Position numbers and translations under genes: made by a program. Positions 25,015-33,520 of a stretch of 64,000 nucleotides of DNA are shown here, in pieces. Within the stretch, counting starts at the first letter, position 1, and each line of letters begins with the position of its first letter. Source of the stretch: Glutamicibacter sp002979865 (lineage in GTDB: Bacteria > Actinomycetota > Actinomycetes > Actinomycetales > Micrococcaceae); the NCBI RefSeq assembly GCF_050030965.1, contig NZ_CP188297.1, positions 806,001 to 870,000 on the forward strand, written 5' to 3'. A model generated the notes under the pieces. The model did not search any database, was not told where the DNA came from, and saw only the letters and a list, made by a program, of their open reading frames with translations.

Positions 25015-26229
25015 TCAGGCTGTGGCCAGGCTGCGGTGCTGGATGCTGTCCGCGCTGGTTGCTTTCGCGGCCGCGGCCAGCCCGCGTTCCAGATCGGCAA
25101 TCAGGTCGTCGGCTTCCTCGATGCCCACCGAGAGGCGGACCAGGTTGGCCGGGATTTCCAGCGGGGTGCCGATCAGCGAAGCATGGGTCATTTCGCGCGG
25201 ATAGCAGACCAGGGATTCCACCCCGCCCAGGGAGACCGAGAGCTGGAAGTACTCCATGGATTGGGCGAAGGCGCGGGCGGCGGCTTCATCGGAGAGCTGC
25301 AACGAGAGGATCCCGCCAAAGCCACGGCCGGCCGCGGACTGGGATTTGGCCAGTTCATGGCCCTGGTGGCGTTCCAGTCCCGGGTAGTAGACGCGGGTGA
25401 CCTCGGGCTGGTCATCGAGCCAGCGGGCCAGGGTGGAGGCGGTAGCCCCGTGGCGTTCCATGCGCAGGCCCAGGGTCTTCAGCCCGCGGGCGGCCAGGTA
25501 GGAATCCTGCGGACCGGAGACCGCTCCCCCGGCGAACTGCTGGTAGCCCACGGCTTCGGCCAGGCTCTGCCCGCGGTGCAGGTGATCGGCCACGATGACC
25601 GCACCACCGAGCACGTCGGAGTGCCCGCCAATGTACTTGGTGGTGGAATGGACCACTGCGTGGGCGCCGAAATCCAGCGGCCGCTGCAGGTACGGGGTGG
25701 CGAAGGTGTTGTCCACCACCAGCAGGGCGCCGTGTTCGCGGGCGATGGCCGCCCACCCGGCCAGGTCGGCGATGCCCAGCAGCGGGTTGGACGGGGTTTC
25801 CACCCAGAGCAGCGCGGTGTTCGGGCGCAGCGCGGCGCGCACCGCATCCAGGTTGGTGATGTCCACCGCCGAAGAGGTGATCCCCCATTTGCCGTGCAGC
25901 TTGGAGATCAGCCGGTTGGTGCCGCCGTAGCCGTCGGCGCCCAGCACGATGTGGTCGCCCGGCTGAAGCACCGCGCGCAGCAGCGCATCTTCGGCCGCGA
26001 TCCCCGAAGCGAAGGAGAAGCCGGCGGCGCCGCCTTCCAGCGCGGTGAGCTGGGATTCGAACCCGTTGCGGGTCGGGTTGGAGCCGCGCGAGTATTCGTG
26101 CCCGGCGCGCAGCACGTTGATGCCGTCCTGGATGAAGGTGCTGGTCTGGTAGATCGGCGGGATCACCGCACCGGTGTGCGGGTCCTTGTGCTGGCCGGCG
26201 TGGACGGCGAGGGTGTTGAAGCCGCTCAT
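25015..26229 (-). CDS. Cys/Met-metabolism PLP enzyme (cystathionine gamma-synthase/lyase type)
   Basis: 404 residues. Fold-type I PLP enzyme of trans-sulfuration: HAGQHKDPHTGAVIPPIYQT at the N terminus, EYSRGSNPTRNGFE with the phosphate-binding Tyr/Arg of the neighbouring subunit, DNTFATPYLQRPLDFGA, and PLP Lys in VHSTTKYIGGHSD near residue 200; SLGGVESLVCYP near the end. Whether it is a synthase, lyase or O-acylhomoserine sulfhydrylase is not decided. Its ATG overlaps the metY stop (ATGA), so it is the second gene of the SAM-riboswitch-controlled operon. Confidence 0.93.
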   Translation of the reverse strand: MSGFNTLAVHAGQHKDPHTGAVIPPIYQTSTFIQDGINVLRAGHEYSRGSNPTRNGFESQLTALEGGAAGFSFASGIAAEDALLRAVLQPGDHIVLGADGYGGTNRLISKLHGKWGITSSAVDITNLDAVRAALRPNTALLWVETPSNPLLGIADLAGWAAIAREHGALLVVDNTFATPYLQRPLDFGAHAVVHSTTKYIGGHSDVLGGAVIVADHLHRGQSLAEAVGYQQFAGGAVSGPQDSYLAARGLKTLGLRMERHGATASTLARWLDDQPEVTRVYYPGLERHQGHELAKSQSAAGRGFGGILSLQLSDEAAARAFAQSMEYFQLSVSLGGVESLVCYPREMTHASLIGTPLEIPANLVRLSVGIEEADDLIADLERGLAAAAKATSADSIQHRSLATA

Positions 26230-27539
26230 GCGAAACTCACTTCCTTGGTGCCGGCGGTGGCCTGGGTTGCGGCCAATGCAAGATCCAGCGATTGGGTGAT
26301 ATCTGCGAGCAGGTCGGCGGGGTCTTCCAGACCGACCGACAGGCGCAGGGTGGAGGTGTTCAGGCCGGCGTCGGCCAGCTGCTGCTCCGAGAGCCGGCAG
26401 TGCGTCATGGTCGCCGGGTGGGAGACCATGGTGCGGGTGTCCCCCACATTCGCGGCCAGGGAAATCAGCTTGAGCCCGTCGATCACCGGGGAAACCAGGG
26501 CCGGGTGGGCCAGCTCGATGGCCAGCACGCAGCCGGTGCCCTTCGGCGCCAGCGCCCGGGCCAGCTCGTGGCTGGGGTGCTCGGGCAGCGCGGGGTGGTG
26601 GATGGCGGCAATGCCCGGATACTCGGCAAGCGCGTCGATCAGCCTGGTGACGCTGCGCTGCACGTGGGCGGCGCGCACCGGCAGGGTTTCGATTCCGGCC
26701 AGGATTCCCTGGGCGCTGGCCGGGGCCAGGGTCGGGCCCAGATCGTGCAGGAACTTGGAGCGCACCAGCATTGCGTAGGCGGCCGGTCCGTGGCGCTCAA
26801 GCAGCGAGGTGTTGTTCAGACGCACCCGCGGGGCGGCGATCTGCGGCCAGCGGGCGGCATCGGAGAAGTCGAATTTCCCCGAGTCCACCACGACCCCACC
26901 GAGCACCGAGCCGTGTCCGGCCAGGCCCTTGGTGGCCGAGTGCACCACGATGTCGGCACCGAGTTCCAGCGGGCGCACATTCAGCGGGGTGGCCAGGGTG
27001 TTGTCCACTACCACCGGGATGTTGTGCTCGTGGGCGATCGCCGCAATGGCCGGGATATCGGCCACGGTGCACAGCGGGTTGGAGACCGACTCCAGGAAGA
27101 ACGCCCGGGTGTCCGACTCAATGGCCGCAGCCCAAGCCAAAGGATCGGCCTGGTCGACAAAGCTGACGCGGATCCCGAAGTCGGCGAAGGTGTCGGTGAG
27201 CAGGTCCACGGTGCCGCCGTAGAGCGAGGAGGAAGCCACGATGTGCTTGGGTCCCTGGGTCAGGGCCAGCAGGGACAGGGCGACGGCGGACTGGCCGGTA
27301 GCGGTGGCTACCGTCTGGGCCCCGCCTTCCAGCGCGGCCACGCGCTGCTCGAGGATCGAGACAGTGGGGTTGCCGGTACGCGAGTAGGTGAAGCCGGCCT
27401 GGCGCAGCGCGAACTTCTCGATCGCTTCGGCATGCGATTGGAATTGGTAGGCTGCAGAATTGTGCAATGGCGGCAGCATCGGGCGGAAGTCTCCGCTCGG
27501 GCGGTACCCTGCGTGCACCGCGTCGGTTCCTTGGCTCAT
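26226..27539 (-). CDS. metY: O-acetylhomoserine sulfhydrylase
   Basis: 437 residues from the ATG at 27539, which has CGAGGAGGAGCT upstream. Longer than CGS enzymes as is usual for O-acetylhomoserine aminocarboxypropyltransferase, with HAGYRPSGDFRPMLPPLHNS, YSRTGNPTVSILEQRVAALE, DNTLATPLNVRPLELGADI, PLP Lys in VVHSATKGLAGHGSVLGG and GDTRTMVSHPATMTHC near residue 385. Makes homocysteine from O-acetylhomoserine and sulfide. Preceded by a SAM-I riboswitch, so repressed when SAM is plentiful. Confidence 0.94.
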   Translation of the reverse strand: MSQGTDAVHAGYRPSGDFRPMLPPLHNSAAYQFQSHAEAIEKFALRQAGFTYSRTGNPTVSILEQRVAALEGGAQTVATATGQSAVALSLLALTQGPKHIVASSSLYGGTVDLLTDTFADFGIRVSFVDQADPLAWAAAIESDTRAFFLESVSNPLCTVADIPAIAAIAHEHNIPVVVDNTLATPLNVRPLELGADIVVHSATKGLAGHGSVLGGVVVDSGKFDFSDAARWPQIAAPRVRLNNTSLLERHGPAAYAMLVRSKFLHDLGPTLAPASAQGILAGIETLPVRAAHVQRSVTRLIDALAEYPGIAAIHHPALPEHPSHELARALAPKGTGCVLAIELAHPALVSPVIDGLKLISLAANVGDTRTMVSHPATMTHCRLSEQQLADAGLNTSTLRLSVGLEDPADLLADITQSLDLALAATQATAGTKEVSFA

Positions 27540-27630
27540 AGCTCCTCCTCGATTCTCTGCGAGGGAGTGCACCGATTGGCGTCGTGTGGCAACACGAAGC
27601 GCAACGCGCAAAAACGCGTTCGGAACTGCT

Positions 27631-27716
27631 CCATCGTTCCTGGCATTAGCACCTTTCGGTTTCCCGATGGTTGCTGCGACGTCAACGAGCCAGATCTCTT
27701 AGTCGCTCTTGATGGT
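27631..27716 (-). promoter_or_regulatory. SAM-I (S-box) riboswitch of metY operon
   Basis: Minus-strand leader shows P1 arms CCATC / GATGG at the two ends, then AGAGCGACTAAGAGATCTGG, GCTCGTTGA, GCAGCAACC, and the 3' core GGTGCTAATGCC, all in S-box order. Downstream, CG-rich hairpins (GCGTCGTGT/ACACGAAGCGC at 27580-27603 and AACGCG/CGCGTT) lie before the ribosome site. Senses S-adenosylmethionine and switches off the methionine synthesis operon. Confidence 0.88.
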
Positions 27717-27950
27717 TTGTTGTTCTTCCATGGTTGGCCATGGGCTGCGAGGGGTGCAAGCGCTATCGGGCGGCCGGCTTCATACAAGGCCGCCAAGCTT
27801 CATATGTCGTGCACTTGTCATGATGACGCGGTGGCTGGCGCCACTTTATGACGCACCAAAATGAGAAAAACCCCGAGACTTTCAAGGTTTTCCCGGAAGT
27901 TTATGACGATGGAGCGGCACTCGATGACCGGGGGTTACGCTGTTGGCGGC

Positions 27951-28892
27951 TCAGCCGAGCACTTCCACCCCGAAGCTGGCCACCACTGCGCGGACTTCTT
28001 GCAGGTAGCGCTGAGCCTGGTCGGTGAGCGGGATCGCGGCGTGATCGATCCAGCCGATCTCGATGCGCTCGTCGATGTCCAGCGGGATGGCAACGATGGA
28101 TGGATCCAGCTCGTCGCTGATGATGCCGGTGGAGATCGTGTACCCTCCCAGGCCGATCATCAGGTTGAAGATGGTCGCACGGTCCGAGACTTGGATTTCC
28201 CGCTGGCTGGAGCGTGTGGAGAGCACTTCCTCGGCGAAGTAGAACGAGTTGTTCGCGCCTTGATCGAAGGTCAGCCGGGGCAGGTTTTCGAGGTCTTCGA
28301 GGGTGACCTGGTCACGGGTGGCCAGCGGGTTGCTGCGCGAGATGAAAATGTGCGGATCGGCCAGGAACAGCGGGTGGAAGACCAGCCGCGATTCGCGCAG
28401 CAGCTTGTCGATGACCTTCCGGTTGAAGTCGTTGCGGTACAGGATCCCGATGTCGCTGCGCAGCGTGCGCACGTCCTCGATGATCTGCTCGGTGCGGGTC
28501 TCGCGCAGCGAAAACTGGTATTCCTCGGCTCCACTGGCCTGCACCATCCGGACAAACGCATCCACCGCAAAGGAGTAGTGCTGGGTCGAGACGCCCAGCA
28601 GTCGTCTGGCGGAAGGGCGGCCGAGGTAGCGGTGCTCAAGAAGCTCCACCTGCTCGAGCACCTGCCGGGCGTAGCCCAGGAATTCTGCGCCTTCGGCGGT
28701 GAGCGTCACTCCCCTGGCCGAGCGCACCAGCAAGGTGCGCCCCACCCGCGATTCGAGCTCCTTCATCGCCGCCGACATGCTGGGCTGCGCGACGTAAATC
28801 AAGTCGGCGGCAGCCGAGATGGACCCCTCGGAGGCTACCGCCACGAAATAGCGCAGCTGCTGCAGCGTCAAGCCATTTGTTCCCTGAACCAT
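27951..28892 (-). CDS. LysR-family regulator divergent from mesX-mesD
   Basis: 313 residues: HTH LTLQQLRYFVAVASEGSIS with VAQPSMSAAMKELESRVG, and an effector domain (ISRSNPLATRDQV, IGLGGYTISTGIISDEL). Divergent from mesX with 123 bases between the starts, in the position of its activator, as CysB/MetR-like regulators often control sulfur amino acid genes. Not closely similar to the two LysR genes at 9.8 and 12.7 kb. Confidence 0.9.
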   Translation of the reverse strand: MVQGTNGLTLQQLRYFVAVASEGSISAAADLIYVAQPSMSAAMKELESRVGRTLLVRSARGVTLTAEGAEFLGYARQVLEQVELLEHRYLGRPSARRLLGVSTQHYSFAVDAFVRMVQASGAEEYQFSLRETRTEQIIEDVRTLRSDIGILYRNDFNRKVIDKLLRESRLVFHPLFLADPHIFISRSNPLATRDQVTLEDLENLPRLTFDQGANNSFYFAEEVLSTRSSQREIQVSDRATIFNLMIGLGGYTISTGIISDELDPSIVAIPLDIDERIEIGWIDHAAIPLTDQAQRYLQEVRAVVASFGVEVLG

Positions 28893-29015
28893 AGCCAGAG
28901 TCTATATCAATCCATAGTTATATCGAGTTACCTGATATCAAGAATCACCCTGCATGATTGACGCAACGACTTCCCCTCGGCCCACCACGGTCCCCTCAGA
29001 AACAGATTGGCCATC

Positions 29016-30008
29016 ATGGCAGACGCGTTGACCTTCAGCATTAGCACCACTAAATTCGACGAGAATTACTCCCCTTCGACAAATTCGCGCACCACCACGA
29101 ACTTCGCCAATTTGGCGCGTGGAGAGCGCCGCGAAGAGAACCTGAACAATGCTTTAACAATGATCAACCGCCGCTTCAATTCCCTGGTTCACTGGGACAA
29201 TCCCCAGGGAGACCGCTATGCGCTGGAATTGGAAATCATTTCTGCCAATGTGCATTTCACTGCCGATAATAACTACCAGAAGTTTCCCCTTTTAGAAGTC
29301 CTTGAAACCACGATCGTGGATAAACTACTAGGCACTCGAACCCAGGGAATAGTCGGCAATAATTTTTCTTCTTATGTCCGCGATTACGACTTCAGCGTAG
29401 TGCTTCCAGCCTCATGTAATGACAGCGGAGCTCCGGTGCTGCCAGAAGATTTTGGTGATCTCCATGGACAGCTCTTCCAACATTTTTTGAACTCACAGGC
29501 ATACCGTGAACGTTTTGCCCAGCTGCCGGTGATCTGCATCAGCGTCTCGACTTCCAAGACCTATTTCCGCACCGGCAACAGCCATCCAGTGCTCGGTTTG
29601 GAATACCAGCAGGACGAAAATTCATTGACCGATGCGTACTTCGGGAAAATGGGCTTGAGCGTCCGCTACTTCATGCCGCCAGGTGCCGTGGCACCGCTGG
29701 CGTTCTACTTCCGCGGTGACCTGCTCAACGACTACACCAATCTGCAGCTGATCAGCCTGATCAGCACCATGGAGACCTTCCAGAAGATCTACCGCCCCGA
29801 GATCTACAACGCCAACTCAGGAGCGCCTGCTGTGTACCACCCGAGTCTCGGCGCCCAGGATTTCTCCCCCACCCGCGTTTTTTATGACCGCGAAGAACGA
29901 ACCCAGCTAGGCAAGATCCAAGGGAAGTTCACCGAAGAGCATTTCATTATTCCGAATCGCGAGCTGCTCGCTCAGTGGTCTTCTTCCTACCCGGCTCCTG
30001 TCGCCTAA
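29016..30008 (+). CDS. mesX: MesX-like DUF1852 protein (partner of core methionine synthase)
   Basis: 330 residues from the ATG at 29016 (TTG at 29007 also open). DUF1852 family: N-terminal LTFSISTTKFDENYSPSTNS and LVHWDNPQGDRYALELEI are characteristic. DUF1852 proteins occur next to a short MetE-like protein and were named MesX in work on folate-independent methionine synthases, where the pair needed oxygen. AT-richer codon use in the first 500 bases than in the next gene. Genes mesX-mesD-flavin reductase are tightly spaced. Confidence 0.88.
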   Translation: MADALTFSISTTKFDENYSPSTNSRTTTNFANLARGERREENLNNALTMINRRFNSLVHWDNPQGDRYALELEIISANVHFTADNNYQKFPLLEVLETTIVDKLLGTRTQGIVGNNFSSYVRDYDFSVVLPASCNDSGAPVLPEDFGDLHGQLFQHFLNSQAYRERFAQLPVICISVSTSKTYFRTGNSHPVLGLEYQQDENSLTDAYFGKMGLSVRYFMPPGAVAPLAFYFRGDLLNDYTNLQLISLISTMETFQKIYRPEIYNANSGAPAVYHPSLGAQDFSPTRVFYDREERTQLGKIQGKFTEEHFIIPNRELLAQWSSSYPAPVA

Positions 30009-30026
30009 GATCCCGAAAGATATCCC

Positions 30027-31067
30027 ATGACTTCCCCGCTTATCCCCACGTCAATTGTCGGCAGCCTGCCCAAGCCTTCATGGCTTGCCGAGCCTGAAAA
30101 GCTCTGGTCACCATGGAAGCTTGAAGGCGCGCAATTGCGCGAAGGCCAACAGGACGCCATGCGTGCTGCGGTTCTTGAACAGACTCAGCGCGGCATCGAC
30201 ATCATTTCCGATGGCGAGCAGTCCCGACAGCACTTTGTCACGACCTTCATTGAGCACCTGAGCGGCGTCGACTTCGAAAAACGCGAGACCGTGCGCATCC
30301 GCAACCGCTACGACGCCAGTGTCCCCACCGTCGTCGGTGCCGTTGAACGTGAAAAGCCGGTCTTTGTCCAAGACGCGAAGTTCCTCCGTTCCTGCACCGA
30401 CAAGCAGATCAAGTGGACCCTACCTGGCCCGATGACCATGGTTGATACCTTGTACGACGCGCACTACCGCAGCCGCGAAAAGCTGGCTTGGGAATTCGCG
30501 ACCATCCTGAACCAAGAAGCCCGCGAGCTGGAAGCCGCCGGGGTGGACGTCATCCAGTTCGACGAACCTGCCTTCAACGTCTTCTTCGACGAAGTGGCCG
30601 ACTGGGGCATCGCCGCACTGGAGCGCGCCTGCCAGGGGCTCAAAGCCGAGACAGTTGTTCACATCTGCTTCGGCTACGGCATCAAGGCGAACAATGACTG
30701 GAAGGCCACCCTCGGAGCCCAGTGGCGCCACTATGAGAAGTCCTTCCCGCTGTTGCAGGCTTCCTCCATCGACACTGTTTCGCTGGAGTCCCACCACTCG
30801 AAGGTCCCGCTAGAGGTCGTCGAATTGGTGCGCGGCAAGCGAGTGATGCTCGGAGCTATCGACGTGGCCAATAATGCTGTGGAGACTCCCGAGGAAGTGG
30901 CGCAGACCCTGCGCAACGCACTCGAATTTGTGGATGCGGACAAGCTGATCGCCAGCACCAACTGCGGCATGGCTCCATTCCGTCGCGACGTTGCCCTGGC
31001 CAAGCTCAGCGCACTCAGCGCAGGGGCTGACATCCTGCGCGAGGAGCTTGTTGGTGCCCGCGTCTGA
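30027..31067 (+). CDS. mesD: Core-MetE-type methionine synthase MesD
   Basis: 346 residues, equal to the C-terminal half of cobalamin-independent MetE (which is about 750), so it lacks the folate-binding N-terminal half. N-terminal IVGSLPKPSWL; ISDGEQSR; zinc ligands visible at H212 and C214 in VVHICFGYG and C313 in STNCGMAPF; ESHHSK and VMLGAIDVANN match the barrel. It methylates homocysteine with a donor still debated, in partnership with MesX. 18 bases after mesX and overlapping the next gene. Confidence 0.9.
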   Translation: MTSPLIPTSIVGSLPKPSWLAEPEKLWSPWKLEGAQLREGQQDAMRAAVLEQTQRGIDIISDGEQSRQHFVTTFIEHLSGVDFEKRETVRIRNRYDASVPTVVGAVEREKPVFVQDAKFLRSCTDKQIKWTLPGPMTMVDTLYDAHYRSREKLAWEFATILNQEARELEAAGVDVIQFDEPAFNVFFDEVADWGIAALERACQGLKAETVVHICFGYGIKANNDWKATLGAQWRHYEKSFPLLQASSIDTVSLESHHSKVPLEVVELVRGKRVMLGAIDVANNAVETPEEVAQTLRNALEFVDADKLIASTNCGMAPFRRDVALAKLSALSAGADILREELVGARV

Positions 31068-31602
31068 AGTGACAGAATCGGCGACACCTTCGTTGCCCGC
31101 GGAAGACTTCAAAGCGATCTTCCGCGGGCACCCCGGCGGCGTCAGCCTGATTACCGCTGATGCCGGAGACGGCCCTGTTGCCCTCACGGCAACGTCCGTG
31201 GCATCGATCAGCGTTGATCCGCCATTGCTCGTCTTCTCGATTTCTGCCTTATCCTCGGCGGCCAAAGTGCTCACCCGAGCAAATTCTCTTGTCGTTCACA
31301 GTTTGGATGCGCATGACATCGAGGTGGCTAAATTAGGGGCAACCAGTGGCATCGATCGCTTCGCACAGAAGCAAACGTGGTCAAGGCTGAGCACCGGCGA
31401 ACCGGTATTTGATGGCGTCCGGGCCTGGGTTCGTTGCGAGGCCATTGAGCGAGTCCAGGCTGGCACGTCCACGGTTTTTGTGGCCCGGGCGCTCCAGTCG
31501 CACATTGAACGCGACAGCGAACCTGGCCAGCCCAGCGACGGTTTGGTCTATCACAACCGTGCCTGGTATCAGCTCGATGAGCATTCCAAGCTCGCGCTCT
31601 GA
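31054..31602 (+). CDS. Flavin reductase (FMN-binding split-barrel)
   Basis: 182 residues from GTG 31054, which has GAGGAG 7 bases upstream and overlaps mesD by 14 bases. RutF-like NAD(P)H:FMN reductase domain: FRGHPGGVSLITADAG, ALTATSVASISVDPPLLVFSI, near residue 75 AKVLTRANSLVVHSLDA and C-terminal GDGLVYHNRAWYQL-like segment (SDGLVYHNRAWYQLD). It would give reduced flavin to an O2-using partner; its operon position suggests MesX. Confidence 0.9.
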   Translation: MPASEVTESATPSLPAEDFKAIFRGHPGGVSLITADAGDGPVALTATSVASISVDPPLLVFSISALSSAAKVLTRANSLVVHSLDAHDIEVAKLGATSGIDRFAQKQTWSRLSTGEPVFDGVRAWVRCEAIERVQAGTSTVFVARALQSHIERDSEPGQPSDGLVYHNRAWYQLDEHSKLAL

Positions 31603-32161
31603 GCTAGATCGCAAGGCTAATGTTCCTATGAGGTTTTACTCGATGGCTACTTTGCCGGTGGCGTTAAACCGCATGGGACGGCAGTCTGTTCACGCCCATA
31701 GGGAAAGAGCATCAGTTATGAGAACGAACAGTGTTCGAAACAGCAGACCTCCTAATGGCGGCACGATATTCAGCACTATTTCATACAATTCGATGCCCCG
31801 TGCGCGTATGCTAACGAGCCCGTAACTAACAGATGCCACACCAAGTACGGCATCCGAGCAGTATTGACCTAGTTGACATATTGAACAGGGGTTTATGGGA
31901 TCTTAAGGATTCAGAGTTCAGATGCCCTCCAAACCCACCTTCTTCCAGTGGCGAGCGTGCGATAAAGTGCGTCAGATTCCGAAACCCCAACTCAATACGC
32001 TGCAAATAGGTCGTCAGTCTGAGTACTCGTCACAAAATACGAGACTTGCAACAGTCTACGACTAGCTCCAATATGGGCGACAATAATGACACTTTTACTA
32101 CTGAAATGGATCAGAGAATTCGACAAATGCATATAAATCGGAATTATTCTAAGCTCTACAT
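31603..32161 (+). other. AT-richer gap without a supportable gene
   Basis: 559 bases between the flavin reductase and the HEPN gene. Base composition drops sharply and both strands are stop-rich; a 138-codon frame starting inside the flavin reductase gene is its shadow. I see no tRNA, repeat or clear terminator. It marks the left edge of the mobile/defence island. Confidence 0.5.
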
Positions 32162-32782
32162 GTGATATTCATTCCGATACCATCATTATCGCCTGCCCTC
32201 TGGCCTGATCTATTCGTTCTCATTTCTTCTTTAGTTGCTTCGCTTGCTTGGCCTGTGACCCTCGCTTTTTTACTTTTAGTATTCCGCAAAGGGGTCGCGA
32301 GTATCCTAGATTCCATTAAAGATCGTATGCCAAATATGGAGCGCCTCAAGACACCATTGATTGAAGCGTCTTGGAGCACTTCGGCTGTCGAAGATTTATC
32401 TAAGGAAGTCGATAATTTTGGTCATACCGCACTCATCACTACCCAACCACAAGACGACATCCCCACGCAGCTCGCGAAGTTAAAGCCAGCTGCAGGCGTT
32501 ATTGACGCCTTCCTTGAAGTAGAGCAGAAAGTCAGAAGGTACCTCAGGACTACAGAATGGAATGAATTTCGCAAGAGTGCGATCTGGGCTTTCCAGAGAG
32601 ACAGCGGTGCACCAAATCAATTGAAAAGCGCAGTGAGGGAACTGGCAACACTTCGAAATGCTGCTGCGCATGGGGTAGGGGACATCAGCCTGGAGTCGGC
32701 CTTAGAATACATTCGAACCGCGTCACGGGTAGCACGAGAGATCGATTTGCTTATCGATGAATCGCAAGTGGGTCCGTCCTAA
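32162..32782 (+). CDS. Membrane-anchored HEPN-like protein
   Basis: 206 residues from a GTG. One or two membrane helices at residues ~10-45 (LFVLISSLVASLAWPVTLAF), then a short linker and a helical cytoplasmic domain of about 120 residues with RNAAAH, an Rx4H motif (R165, H170), followed by EYIRTASRVAREIDLLI. Looks like a minimal HEPN RNase tethered to the membrane; these occur in abortive-infection and toxin systems. No obvious partner is adjacent. Low GC. Confidence 0.6.
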   Translation: MIFIPIPSLSPALWPDLFVLISSLVASLAWPVTLAFLLLVFRKGVASILDSIKDRMPNMERLKTPLIEASWSTSAVEDLSKEVDNFGHTALITTQPQDDIPTQLAKLKPAAGVIDAFLEVEQKVRRYLRTTEWNEFRKSAIWAFQRDSGAPNQLKSAVRELATLRNAAAHGVGDISLESALEYIRTASRVAREIDLLIDESQVGPS

Positions 32783-33520
32783 CAGGCACAGGATTCTATC
32801 CGGTAGAGCAAATTTAGCTGTTGTTAATTCGCATAAGCCACAATTGCTCAGCTAGAGATGGCACGTCAAAGACAGTATTGTTTCCGAACCAAACCATTGG
32901 CCCAAGCGTTGAAGGCATCGCCAGCCTGCCGGCCTCCACTCAGGATAGCACTACGCCAAAAAGTAGTTGAGAAACAATGCGATGCGTATCTGAAACTTCA
33001 CCATTTGCCATGGAAGCGATTAGATTACTCACAACTTCACCTAGCATTGGACAATAACGATACAAAAGTACGGGAGCGGAAATAGCTGCGAGGACTCCCG
33101 GCTACCCACGAATCCGACGTATCGTGACGTCAGACGGATTTCCCGGTAACCCGATTATCAAACACTCAAGGACCAACGATTCACCATCGATGAGTCTTAG
33201 CTGTTGATGATAAAGACGTCAGTAGGCCTGGTAAATCTCTGCCACACAGTATTAGAAAGAATTCCATAGGCAGAGTTCGCATTAGCAACGAGTACGAATC
33301 TTGGCGTCTTCTTCGGAATCAAAACTCATTCCACTGCGTTGCGTCCGAATGCAAGTTATCCTTTTGCGCCTAGTTTCCAGACTGGTATCAGTCATGTCCA
33401 ATTAACGCCGAGTCTCAGTATGTTCCTCCGACCATCTCTTTCACTGCGCTAGAAACAAGGTGGCAACGATACTATGGAAATAGTGTCAGTAAAGAGAATA
33501 TACGAAAGGACAGTGCATAT
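32783..33520 (+). other. Low-GC gap, no supportable gene
   Basis: 738 bases. The only frame above 60 codons (32858-33085) has no ribosome site and no recognisable motif; I do not call it. Sequence is AT-rich and stop-rich on both strands. Confidence 0.45.

Noticed and set aside
32858..33085. 75-codon frame in the gap
   Set aside because: No ribosome site, no motif, composition as flanking noncoding DNA.
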